Source of the DNA: Myrica gale
Taxonomy: Eukaryota; Streptophyta; Magnoliopsida; Fagales; Myricaceae
Length of the DNA stretch: 64,000 bases
Direction: 5' to 3'
NCBI GenBank assembly: GCA_963930655.1
Contig: OZ005610.1
Coordinates: 10,483,001 to 10,547,000, forward strand
The first letter of the stretch is position 1, and every line of letters starts with the position of its first letter. Position numbers and translations under genes: made by a program. Shown here piece after piece: positions 11,148 to 21,820 of the stretch. Below the pieces are notes generated by a model. The model worked only from the letters and a program-made list of their open reading frames with translations. It was not told the DNA's origin and did not search any database.

Positions 11148-11252
11148 ATAGGAAGGAGTGAGGCTGTCAGAGCATGACCTAGTTAGGGTTAAGCGTTCTC
11201 TCTCATGTCTTTAACCAAAGCTAGATCATGCTGGCAGCTTCACCTTTTCCTT
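11148..11252 (-). ncRNA. MIR167: MIR167 precursor, copy 2
   Basis: The minus strand at 11242-11222 again carries the full 21-nt miR167 beginning TGAAGCTGCCAGCATG, identical to copy 1. The 3' arm at 11179-11157 reads GGTCATGCTCTGACAGCCTC followed by ACT, a star type (GACAGCCTCA) known from other MIR167 loci. The duplex pairs with G-U wobbles and a small bulge. The loop is 42 nt. Outside the mature sequence, the loop and star differ from copy 1. The two hairpins are therefore distinct MIR167 paralogues, not a recent duplicate pair. Predicted targets are ARF6/ARF8-type transcripts. Confidence 0.95.
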
Positions 11253-12820
11253 TGTGAACATCGATCTCTGAGGAACTTTCGAAAAAGGATAGGTCAATTT
11301 CCTTGTTTCAATACCAAGCGAAGGAATGAGAAGGTAGTAGAATCTATAAAAGAAGGAGGGATCGAAGAGACAGGAGACAAAGGATTTCTTCAACTTCAAT
11401 AAAAAGGAATAAATTAATATTCTAAAAAAGCAAAAACATGCACATGCAAGCAGCAAAGGAATCCGCTTAGAAAAAAAAAGCAGCAAAGGAATCCTTTTTC
11501 AAAGTGTCTTTTCCAATTGTGTATAACAGATTAACAGAGATAATATCCGACAGGTTCAGAGAAGAAGCATGTCAAGGATAAAGACAGACAGCTTTAGCGG
11601 TAAGGTTTCTGCTAATATGATAAAGAAAGCTAAGTTTTGAAACAGATTCAAACGGAATTAGACTTCGCAGTTACTAATTGTGCGAGAAGCAAAGAAACAA
11701 TGAGCGATGGGAGTGAATGCGAAGACAGATAAGACTACTAAAAGTTGTCGATTTGAAAACAAAACAAAGACCAAGAGAAGGGCGCATTGTTTGCACAAAG
11801 CCATAGCTGATAGTTTTATTTATACAAGATACAGGGTGCTTTGAGACAGATGTTAAAGAGGTAGATATAGAGAATCATAAAGACATAACCCACCTTCTAA
11901 AACAGTGAAATAAAGAAGAGACATCATGTGCTCTTCCCCTTACGAGAAGGTTAACAGCTAAGAAGCAGCTATAGCCTATGGAAATAGATGAATAAAGAGA
12001 GGATGTTAGGCGTCACAGGTGGTTGAAATATAGGGCGGCCTGGCAGGGAAGAGTGGGGGCGGGGCACTGTGGCTCTGCAGCTCTGTCACAGTCCCATGAA
12101 ATGACCGTTCCTGCTGAGGGGGCACAAAGAGGACTGGGCACTTATAATTCTTCGAACAGAACTTTATTTCTAGTTCCAACGCATTTTTTGATTAGCTGGC
12201 CGTGACCAAATTCAGTTGTCAATTCATGTTGCGGGTTTGATTTTGATGCCGCTTCCCGTCCATCGAGAAAGTATTAACACTCTTCTCAGTTCTCAGATGG
12301 CATGTCGACGTATCGTTACGTTTGGTGTTAATTGCAGGCACATCAAGGCCATTAAACTAGTCGTAAACCTATAAAAGACTGTCCAAACAATGTCAAAAAC
12401 GTAGAAACAACATGTGCTACCTACTTTTTCTCCAAATGAGCGGGTAAGATGGAGGCCGTGAAATTGAATGATGCCAATTGGGCTTTCCTTCCCTTAACGG
12501 AGCTAGGACAAATGCGATTTTGACGCCACTAAGCAAGATGGATAAAGACGGGGTTTTGGACCTGCTCGGTTGTCCAGAGCTACCCTTTGCATGCCGTGCA
12601 GGATAAAGTCGGGGTTTTTCCTGCATGCCTGCATGCTGGTTGTGAATGTAAAGTAAAGCACTTGTAGTCTGTAGACATTAAACAAACACCAGCCTCGATA
12701 TCCCATAATTCCTCAGAAGACAGTGAAATTGGGAAAGTAAGAGGGTGTTAGGTTCTGTGTTATTATTTTTTTTTTTATAATTTTTAGGTGATGTTAATTT
12801 TATTGGTATGTGTATTGTAA
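11253..12820. other. Intergenic, upstream region of MIR167 copy 2
   Basis: No credible coding sequence. On the minus strand this is the 5' side of MIR167 copy 2 and should hold its promoter and possibly an intron of the primary transcript. A small imperfect direct repeat (GGATAAAGACGGGGTTTT / GGATAAAGTCGGGGTTTT) occurs near 12540 and 12601. Confidence 0.45.
11817..11824 (-). promoter_or_regulatory. Candidate TATA box for MIR167 copy 2
   Basis: The minus strand reads TTGTATAAATAAAAC, a good match to the plant TATA consensus, about 575 nt upstream of the mature miRNA. This distance would suit a primary transcript with a long leader or an intron. A weaker AT-rich element closer to the hairpin cannot be excluded. 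Confidence 0.35.
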
Positions 12821-13973
12821 TTATTTTTAGGGTTAAATGAATCTCATACCCCTGTGGTATTCGAGAATTGCAAATATACCCCTGATGTAAGCAAAATCAT
12901 TTTCATACCCCTGAGTTAAACATCAAGGTCACAATATGTCCCTCCGTTAATGCGTCGTTTGAAACACTAATGGTAAATGCTGACGTGTCAAAAATAGACA
13001 CGTCAGCACCAATCAGATGATGACATGTCATCGCTCAGGGGCATATACGCAATTTGCGAATACCACAGGGGCATGTGATGCATTTTAGTTTTTTTTCTTA
13101 AAAAAAATTAAAATTAATTTTTTTAAAAAATAGACACGTCAGCACCAATAATATGATGACACATCATCATATTTAATTTTAAAAATAAATTATTTAAAAA
13201 AAAAAAACTTAGCCCAATTTTCCTTCAACATATCCCATGTGTTCGTTTCTGTCTTTTTTTATATAATTTTTTTAAAAAAACATTTGTAGTTCAACTTAAC
13301 CACTGTATTTGTTTCTGTATGCTTTTTATTTTATATTTTAAATTAATTTAAAAAAAAAAACAACACAAAACCACTTAGCCTCATTTCCCTTCAACTTAGC
13401 TCATGTGTTCGTTTGTATCTTTTTTTTTCTTCTTATTTTCATAAATAAATAAAAAACATGTGTAGTTCAAAAAAACACACATAATCGAATATAGTGGCTA
13501 AGTTGAACTACGCAAGTTTTTTTTAAAATTATGTATAAAAAAGACAGAAACAAACACATGAGATATGTTGAAGGAAAATTGGCCTAAGTCTTTTTTTTAA
13601 ATAATAATTTTTTTTTTAAATTAAATATGATGGGTGTCATCATCTTATTGGTGCTGACGTGTCTATTTTAAAAAAACTTAAATGCATCACATGCACCTGT
13701 GGTATTCGCAAATTACAAATATGCCCCTGAGCGATGACGTGTCATCATCTGATTGGTGCTGACGTGGCAAAATAGTCACGTCAGCATTTACCGTTAGTGT
13801 TTCAAACGACACATTAACGGAGGGGCATATTGTGACCTTGATGTTTACCTCAGTGATATTAAAATGACTTTGTTTACTTCAGGGATATATTTACAATTCG
13901 CGAATACAACATGGATATTTTTGTAATTCGTAAATACCACAGAAATATGAGATGCATTTTACACTTATTTTTA
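12821..13973. mobile_element. Long-TIR Mutator-like element, 1,135 bp, with perfect 9-bp target duplication
   Basis: The element spans 12830-13964, from GGGTTAAATGAATCTCATAC to ..ATGCATTTTACAC, flanked by identical TTATTTTTA at 12821-12829 and 13965-13973. The outer 250-290 bp of each end are inverted repeats (e.g. CTGACGTGTC, CGTTAATG and the GGTAAATGCTGACGTG stretch appear in both). The AT-rich centre is also largely inverted-complementary, so the whole element is nearly palindromic. There is no transposase ORF. The 9-bp duplication and long TIRs place it in the Mutator superfamily. Confidence 0.92.
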
Positions 13974-16366
13974 TGTAACGTTAAAAAGATATTTATTTGT
14001 AGAATTTGTTGTATAATGAAAATTAAGATTTTTTTAATCAAACAGCTTCTAAAGCTACAAAAGAAGGTTTGGCAATCTTTTTGTTCAGTCCCAGATGAGC
14101 GGGTTTCTAGTTTCCACCGCTAACTAGCGTTGGAAGTCAATGTCTTGGTTAGCCTCAATTGTAGGGCATGTTTCGTTTGCCAAAATCTTAACAATTTTAA
14201 TCTAACTTTTTAAATTTATAATTTTAATATTATTTTTATTTCGTCAATAAAATTTAAATATCACTTAAATCTTTATTAAAATCTTTAAAATTTTCTAACC
14301 GGTCAGCAGCACGAGCCCTGCGTACCTAATGATTTAGACAATAAAATTAATTTGAATTATATTTCCCTGTTTCTTGTCGGTTCCGCCATCATATTAATTA
14401 GCTGATAGGACGCAGGGTTGGTAATATGCAGAAGGCTTTAATCGAAGTGGAGGCAGTGTTCTTTTATTTGCATGAGAACTCTCAGAGGGCACCTGGGAAG
14501 ACGCATTGGTGGTGTGAAGTGCTACTGACAACCTGGTTCTGGTTCGGGATAAAGCTAAGTGGTTGCCAGAGTACATCGCTGAAGAGTGCTAATCTCGAGT
14601 ATCGCGTGGACATAACAGAGCCTGAAGACAGTAGGGGTAACCTCTATTTTTCTCTTGGTTTGCTAAAATCACATTAACTCGGCGCCTGATCAAAAGTCGT
14701 AAACGGACAATTTTGTCCTAATTGAACAGTACAATTTGAATATATAAATATATATTTATTTGTCCAAAATTTTGAGGCCTAGCATTTCTAACCAAACAAA
14801 TCGATAATTCAAAATTTTCAACTTTATACATGCATTTCAAACTTTTTACAAACCTCCATAAACTTAAAATATTTAAAAGATTTCTAAAATTTTGAGAATA
14901 TTCTCCAAAATTTCGATAAACATTTAAAAGTGTTTGTTTGTGAAAATTTTGGAATTTTGGAAATTTTGGTTATCGGGATTTATGAAAAAGTATAGTATTT
15001 TATGGAGAAGTGAGGAGAGAGAAGATTTAATTGAATAGTATAATATTATTTTATAATTTAATGAGGAGAAAAAAATTATTTTATGATTGTTTGAAAATTT
15101 TGAGAGGTGGAAATTTTTGGAGACAAATGCCCCCATAGACACCATAGGTGTACTCCACTATATAATTCATGTTGCTTAAAAATTTATATAGACAACATTA
15201 AATGATGTAGAATCTATATATTATGTCTATTTCTCTTTGAATTTCACCGTAAATAGCAAATTACACAGTACGCAGAGAGTATAATAAGATAGCAACCTTC
15301 AAAAAAAAAAAAAACAAAGAGATTGCAACCATCCGTTCGAGGCAATTTACCGAACTATATTTAGTCATGGCACTTACACCCGTAACTTCAGATTCAACAA
15401 ACATTACAAGGAGTGACCGAGCAGCCGTGACTTCCAAAAGATTGGTCTGCATGATGTTTTGACATGAAACGAGCGATCCATATTTTTTTAGTTGAAACTC
15501 AAAATAATATTATTAATAGGCTTAATTAGTTTACTAGTTTGGGATATTGTCCAATTTCAATCTGGTCCTACAGTATATTAATTTTGTCCTAATAAACAGG
15601 TTCACATACAATTTTTTTATCCTAAGTAATTATTTTGTTAATTGGTTCACTTAGAATTCATTCTTTGTATCATGTAGTGATCATTTCGTCAAATGAGTGT
15701 AAATGAAAAAAAAAATTATAATGAAGACGTGTTAACTAATTGTTAGTAATCAAGCCTAGAAAAAAAAATTGTTAATAATCGCGTATCCTCTTTAATTTCT
15801 AAATCACCTTGCATGTCATGTATGACTGGTCCCTATTAAGTTTAATTTCATCTCTAATTCTCTAAGTTAGGTTAGATCAGCTTGATTGTAAAATAGCCAT
15901 GTCGGCATGGAAAAAAAAAGTTCTTCCTGTCAACTCTCCCTTAAACAGTGAATTTGTCCAACATTGTGTATAAAATTTGAGGTGAAATTAAAATTAATGG
16001 GAATCGATCATACGTAACATGTTGGATAATTTAACAATTAATGGGAATACATAGTTTATTAACAATTGGTTAACACTGGACACATGTTCCATGGTTAACA
16101 CTGCATAAACCTTTATAATTTCCATGTCTACATTTATCTTCACCACATCAAGCGGGGGTGGAGACCAGCACATTGGAACATATGTTCATTTTAGTTCTCC
16201 AGGCAATCCAATGTTCCTCGCTCAATTTTTTTCACCTCATACGAATTTCTATTTTCTATTGGATGGACATGAGGGGGCGAGATTGGCGAGTTTAATAAAA
16301 ATTGCAATGTATGTCAATGTCCCGAAACCCCCTGCCATTTTTTGGATGGAAATTTTGAGAAAATTC
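13974..16366. other. Intergenic, AT-rich with MITE relics
   Basis: No gene recognised. The segment about 14760-15135 has AAAATTTTG-type ends and GGAGAAGTGAGGAGAGAG, and resembles, in reverse orientation, the AT-rich MITE family seen at several later places. ORFs at 14426-14677 and 16124-16366 show no domain. Confidence 0.45.
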
Positions 16367-16830
16367 GTCTTGCAACATCTGTACAGCTTCAAGGTCTTTA
16401 ACTTTATTAGCATGTCCTTGTCCCAAACTTCGTCAGCAATACGATCAGAAGATAATGTACGACTTCTGTTGTGGCCACCAGTCTTGCTACGAGAAGACTT
16501 GGAACCTTTGCTGCCAGAAGATGCTGTACATTCCTTTGGGCCAATTTGAGCTAAATTAACAAGAATATCAAGCAACCTACATAGCGTCAGGGACATACGT
16601 TGGGATGAGGGTTCCTCTTGTCGTGTGTAATCCCGTCTTTCTATTTCATCCAATGCAGGGGAACCCTCTAAATCATGGTCAGAAGACTGGGAATAACTAG
16701 ACTGAAAGCCCCGACTTTCAGGCATTTTGGAAAGAGTTGAGGCAAACTGAACCAGGAACTGGTAACCGTGTGCGTTATGTATATCCTTCCTCAGCCTGAC
16801 ACCACCAGCCTCTACAAATCAAAATTTCAT
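16367..16830 (-). pseudogene. Duplicated fragment of SPIRRIG exon 10 plus the end of intron 9
   Basis: This 464-bp block copies 40112-40573 of the intact SPIRRIG gene in the same orientation, with roughly twenty differences by eye (about 95-96% identity). It includes 19 bp of intron 9, the acceptor TTTTGTAG, and the exon 10 coding region around PESRGFQSSYSQSSDHD and VWDKD. A 2-nt insertion after VWDKD shifts the frame, so the downstream reading (LIKLKTLKLY..) is garbage relative to the parent. Beyond 16367 on one side and 16830 on the other, similarity to SPIRRIG stops abruptly. At 16830 it is fused directly to a broken PPR gene. It is not a functional BEACH gene, though it keeps a splice acceptor. 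Confidence 0.93.
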
Positions 16831-17990
16831 GTTCATTGCACAAAAGATTCTGGCAGCTTCAATCATTTTACCACATCTTGCATACATGGTAATCAAAGCA
16901 TTGGCCAAATAAACATCAATATCATGACTAGCTCTCAAAATAGCCGCATGGATCTCCATAACAAGTTTCACAACAACTGAATCATCACAGGCTTGAAGAG
17001 CAGCTACAAAAGAATATGTGTTCATGGCAAGACCCACCTTCTGCTTCTCTAAAAGTTCTAATGCCTCTACAGACTGTCCATTTGCTGCATATGAGGAAAT
17101 TATTGAATTCCATGATACAATATCCTCCTTTCCTGTCATACCAACAAATAACTGGCTTGCCCCTTCCAGATCACCGCACTTCGCATACATAGCAATAAGT
17201 GAATTGGCAACAAATACAATAGAATCATAACCCCATTTGACAGCTAGGCCATGGATTTCAGTCCCGCAACAGAGATTATTAAGCGTGCCACAAGCTTTTA
17301 GGATAAAAGGAAAAGTACAAGAATCAAGAGGAACCCCAAAAGGCCGCATTTCACTATACAAATTAATCGCTCCGAAAGGTTCCTCATTTGAAACATAAGC
17401 ACCAATAATAGCATTCCAAGTATAAATCGTTCTACCAGACATTCTATCAAATATATTCTCCGCTCTCGAAAGGGAGCCACATTTCCCATACATAAATAGA
17501 AGCCTAGTACTCAAAAACACCGACTCACACACAGGAAAAGATTTTATCGTATGGGCATGGACCTGTTGCCCATGGGACAGAGCCTTCTTGCTGGCACAGA
17601 GCTTAAAAACTGATGAATACGCCTCTTCAGGAAAAAAAAGGGAAGTGATTTTTGGTCAACGAACAAACGGGTTAGTATTTGAAATGCTTCTTTCAGGCTT
17701 ACTTGCTTACAAACCTCTCTGAGAGAAGGGGTTCTGGTGGGCTTTTGGGGGAAATTGGGTATTTCAAGCGTTGGGTTTAGATGGAAATTCCTCAATATAT
17801 AATGGTTCAGTAAGTTACAAGGGAGAGCGACGTGACTGTGGGCGATTGAAGAAGCAATTAAAGAGGACGTGCATGGGAGGAGATGAGATTTTAAGCTCAT
17901 CAACCACGTTACGGTCGTGTCATGGATATCATAGGCCCTCATAAGCGGAAAGGGACCTCCAATGAACAAAAACCCGGCTAAGAAGTACAC
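16831..17990 (-). pseudogene. Truncated, frameshifted PPR protein gene (OTP86/At3g63370-like)
   Basis: A PPR reading frame runs from about 17950 down to 16831. It has a plausible organelle-targeting N-terminus followed by typical PLS-type repeats (LFMYGKCGSLSRAENIFDRM, TWNAIIGAYVSN, NSLIAMYAKCGDLEGASQLF, NALITMYARCGKMIEAARIF). The order and motifs resemble the chloroplast RNA-editing factor OTP86 of Arabidopsis. Two defects are visible. The upstream part (LFVDQKSLP..) is out of frame with EAYSSVFKLCASKKALSHGQ, probably through an indel in the T-run at 17634-17641. The frame also ends in mid-repeat just after IFCAMN, exactly where the SPIRRIG fragment begins. More than half of the expected protein, including any C-terminal E/DYW domains, is missing. 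Confidence 0.88.
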
Positions 17991-18179
17991 TAGCTACGCA
18001 AATGCAAGTGAACTTCAAAGCAATTTGTCTGACTCTAAAATCTTCATTGAGAATATTGAGCCTTTTTTCTGTTAGCTTTGTTAGCAGTCTCAGCGCAGTT
18101 GGTTATTTTATTAAGAGCCACAGATATGCCTTTGTGTTAGAAAATTGAATAGAATATAATTTCTTAGCAAAGGCTAGGC

Positions 18180-21100
18180 TCAAACCTTTCATCAAAATTT
18201 TACTGCAGTTATTCCTCCCGTCAAGGAATAAAAATATATTTAAATTTAAATCTTCAAAACTAGTATCTGATAGGAATGAAATTCAAAATACTCATAATTT
18301 AAATTCAAACTTTATAGGTTAGATATATGGATAAGTAGGCAGGTGAAGCAATCGCCTAAGACCCACTAATTACAAAGGACCTATATGATAGCCAAATTAA
18401 AATTAAGAAGACAAAAAAATATAAATTTTTTAAATAAAACTTAATGAAAGGCTTAGAAAATAGAAACATCTAACAATTAGTTAACAAAATAAAATTTAAA
18501 ATAAAAAACTTGACATCCTAGAAACTAGCACTATCAACTAATAAGTTTAACTCTATCAGCTTACATCTCTTTTCAAAATAATAACATCATTTCCAATAAA
18601 TTCTTCTCATATGCTCTACATGACTTTATACTGTAGTACCGGTAATTTTCAATCATAGGATCCATAATGTATAATTCAGTACTTGAAAGCTCAAATAAAC
18701 ACAAAGTATCTCCTTATTTTATCTCTTATGCTAAGATACTTTATGAAAACTTTAGCAGAGTATCTAAAGATACTTTGATAGGTCTCGCTATATAATCGAC
18801 AAACTTGAGACCAAAATTTCAACCAAAATTTTTTAATGGTATATGCAATTTTCCTTATTACTTCCCAAGATATCACTCTTAAAAGAAAAATAAGTTATAA
18901 AATAGATTATATGTCATCTACCCATTTGGCACAAACCGAATCAAATAACCAACAACCTCCTAAAAATCCAGTATGACTGTAGATAAAACTGTAATCCCTG
19001 GTTTCTGGCAAAAATCAAATGAATTTATTTACAGCCTTTCAATGCTCCAAATCTAGATTATTTTAAGTGTCGGCCTAGTAATCCTACTACCAAAGCCAAT
19101 GTCCAACCTTATGTAGATTGCTTATGATAGATGATTACAAAATAATTTACATCTATCTTTATTCAAATGCACCTTAGGAACACTGGTCTTTACAACTTTA
19201 TACGTTAACAATAGCTGCTACAAAACTATTACAATTCTTTCATTCTGAATCTCCCAAAAGACTTTACTATAGAGACATTTTAAGAGGATAATTGTCTTGT
19301 TTTATATAGCAACTTTAATGACTGTTTATAACCAAATAAGATCTACACATAGGACTTGAAAACCGAATTTACTCTCACTGGCTTTAAGGTATACTCATCC
19401 TTAACAAGGTTCTCAATGTATCTAAATGAGATAATAGTCTTGTATATTTTTTATGGGAAATACAAAAATACCACACTAGGTTTTAACGCCTTTTGTGAAA
19501 ACTCACCGGGTTTTAAAAAGTTTCAAATTGCTCACTAGGTTTATCATTTTTGTATAAAAACTCACTGAACTCAATGTCCTTAGCCTTGTTTAACGGAAAA
19601 TTCATCATGTCAAATCATAATATGACACGTGTCACTAAATAAATAAAAATTAAAAATAAATCTAAAATTAACAAAAAATATTATTAATTTAAAAAAAAAA
19701 ACAAAATGATCGGGCAACACTTTGGAGGGGGAATCCCCTCCACACCTAGCGCCTCCAGGGGAGGAGGGTCTCCCCCCTCCACCTCTGGGCAGCCATGGGT
19801 GGTCCTCCTCCACCCGTCGACATGGGTTGTGTGATGGGGGAGGTCCATTAAATTATTTAGTGACAATTGTCATATTGTGATTGGACATAATGGATTTTTC
19901 GTTAAACGGGGCTAACAACATTGAGTTCAGTGAGTTTTTATACAAAAATGATAAACCTAGTGAGCAATTTGAAACTTTTTAAAACTTTGTGAGTTTTCAC
20001 AAAAGGCGTTAAAACCCAGTGTGATATTTGTATATTTCCCTTTTTATATACTAATTGTAGGAGCCTCTATTCATCCAAATATAGATTCTCTCAATCTGCA
20101 AATAACTCAGATGAAATTTAAAACCTTAATGCTTGAAATGTATACTTCTTTAAGATCCCTGAATATCATTTTCAGACCTTTAGATTAGCTCTTAAACTGA
20201 ATGAGCTATGGATGCCATAGTTTCCTTAAAAAACCTTTCTAACCCTGATGAAAGGTTTCTTGACAATCAATGCCCTCCTCATAAATTAAGGAGTTCAACT
20301 CATTCATGACTTTGAAAATGACCTTGGATTATCCTTATGTCTAACATCAAAGTTAGACTAATTGAGTCAAACAACATAATTACTGAACAATGTTAATTTC
20401 CTAATTCTAGAAGATCTCATTAATACTACTCCCTTTGTAACAAAAATTATTTGTAATTAAAATTAGAGCAGGTTATCCTTAAACCCTTTTTTTATGAACT
20501 AACTATTCCTTAAGCTATTGTCGCTTGAAATAATCAAAATGGTTCTTCCCAAACATAATCAAACCACCTTCATTAAAGGTATTTCAGTCAGCTCTAGTGC
20601 TTTCTCAAATTTTACTTGATGAGATTATGCACTCCCACTGGGTCAAATGTCCTCAAGAAAACAACAATTCTATAACTTTATAAAGAAAAATAATACAAAA
20701 TTATTTTGCTCCGTTTAAAATGTTTCTCCACCATTACTTTATAGCATTCAAACATTAAATGTTCAAACCTTATTGTAGAGATGCATAAAACTAATATGGT
20801 CATACTGAATGAGATAATATATCTATGACTAATTATAGAAGGAGTTGAAAGGTTCATATTTATTCATGTGTATGATCCCAATATATTGTAAAGTCCTCTT
20901 GGCATCCTTAGTGGTTCTGTTAGTTTAATTACCCTTAATGCGTAACTCACAAGTACCAAAGCCAGTGAATCAAAAATCTTGAAAAAACTCTACTCACCAA
21001 CATTTTGATTTGTATGGAGGATCTAGGTTAATCTCCACTGCCAGTTTACAGGAGAATTCACCTTTATGAAGCTATTCCTTTTGGAATACCGATATATAAG

Positions 21101-21306
21101 AAAATATAATTACCTATACATTGAGATCAAATCAAAAAATAGTCTTTCTATGTTCCACTTTAACTCAACACTTCATTTTTCTTAAAAAAACTAGACGCAT
21201 AGAAGAAATTAAGTTATAAATACTTTGTTGAAGAAAAATATTTTTCTTTAGTTATCTCTATCCATTCCAAACTCAAAACCTATAAACAAGCAGCTCAGAA
21301 TCCTAA
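18180..21306. other. Degenerate interior of the copia element, no readable ORF
   Basis: About 3 kb with no ORF of interest. By position it should represent former gag, protease and integrase, but no motif such as a CCHC knuckle or DDE core was recognised. It could equally be unrelated insertions. Confidence 0.35.
19455..20040. mobile_element. Inverted-repeat DNA element (586 bp) nested in the copia region
   Basis: Ends are GGGAAATACAAAAATACCAC at 19455 and ..GATATTTGTATATTTCCC ending at 20040. The arms are inverted-complementary for about 180 bp (TTTTAACGCCTTTTGTGAAA pairs with TTTCACAAAAGGCGTTAAAA). The flanks share TTTTTAT on both sides, so the duplication is at least 7 bp. The non-repeated core (about 19705-19855) is strikingly GC-rich with CCTCC/GGAGG runs, unlike its surroundings. 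It is probably a MULE-type or related MITE. Confidence 0.8.
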
Positions 21307-21820
21307 ATGGCAAGTGGCGCTGAAATAAAAGCTCTTGAGAATAATATGAATTGGATTATTACTGAGTTGTCTCCTAATAAAAGGGTTATCGGATGTAAGT
21401 GGGTGTATAGTGTAAAATACGAGGCTCGTTGCAAAGGGCTTCACACAAATTGAAGGGATTGATTATGCTGAAAACTTCTCCCGGGTAGCAAAGATGTCAA
21501 CAATTAACTATTTTTTTGTTTTAATTGCAAGTCAGCAATAGTTCTTAGAACAACCTGATTTCAACAATGCATTCTTGCATAGAGACTCAAATGAGGAACT
21601 GTATATAGTAGTTCCACCCAAATTTGCTAAATAGGGGGAGACCAAGGTATGCAAGCTTCTCAAATCTTTGTATGGCGTGAAGCAAGCTAGTCGGCAACAA
21701 TTTCATAAGCTTTATGAGGCTTTATTTTCTCTTGGCTATCAGTAATCTAAAGCTGATTATAATTTGTTTATCAAGGTTTATGGTTATTCATTTACTACCC
21801 TTATTTTATGTCGATTGAAA
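21307..21820 (+). pseudogene. Copia reverse transcriptase remnant, N-terminal part
   Basis: Conceptual pieces recognisable in this stretch include NWIITELSPNKRVIGCKWVY, LVAKGFTQIEGIDYAENFS, DFNNAFLH, and LKSLYGVKQASRQQFHKLYE. These are hallmark blocks of Ty1/copia RT. The reading frame contains stops (for example in ASQQ*F and LGYQ*SK), frameshifts and an internal deletion between KWVY and LVAKG. It ends at YGYSFTTLIL, immediately before where the catalytic YVDD block should follow. Confidence 0.85.

Noticed and set aside
16249..16725. A short BEACH-type gene starting MPESRGFQSS
   Set aside because: It is a frameshifted duplicate of the interior of SPIRRIG exon 10; the Met is an internal residue of the parent protein.
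18090..18110. tRNA-like GCGCAGTTGGTTA
   Set aside because: Only a short resemblance to a tRNA D-arm; no anticodon arm or T-arm follows, and the stretch matches the copia LTR.
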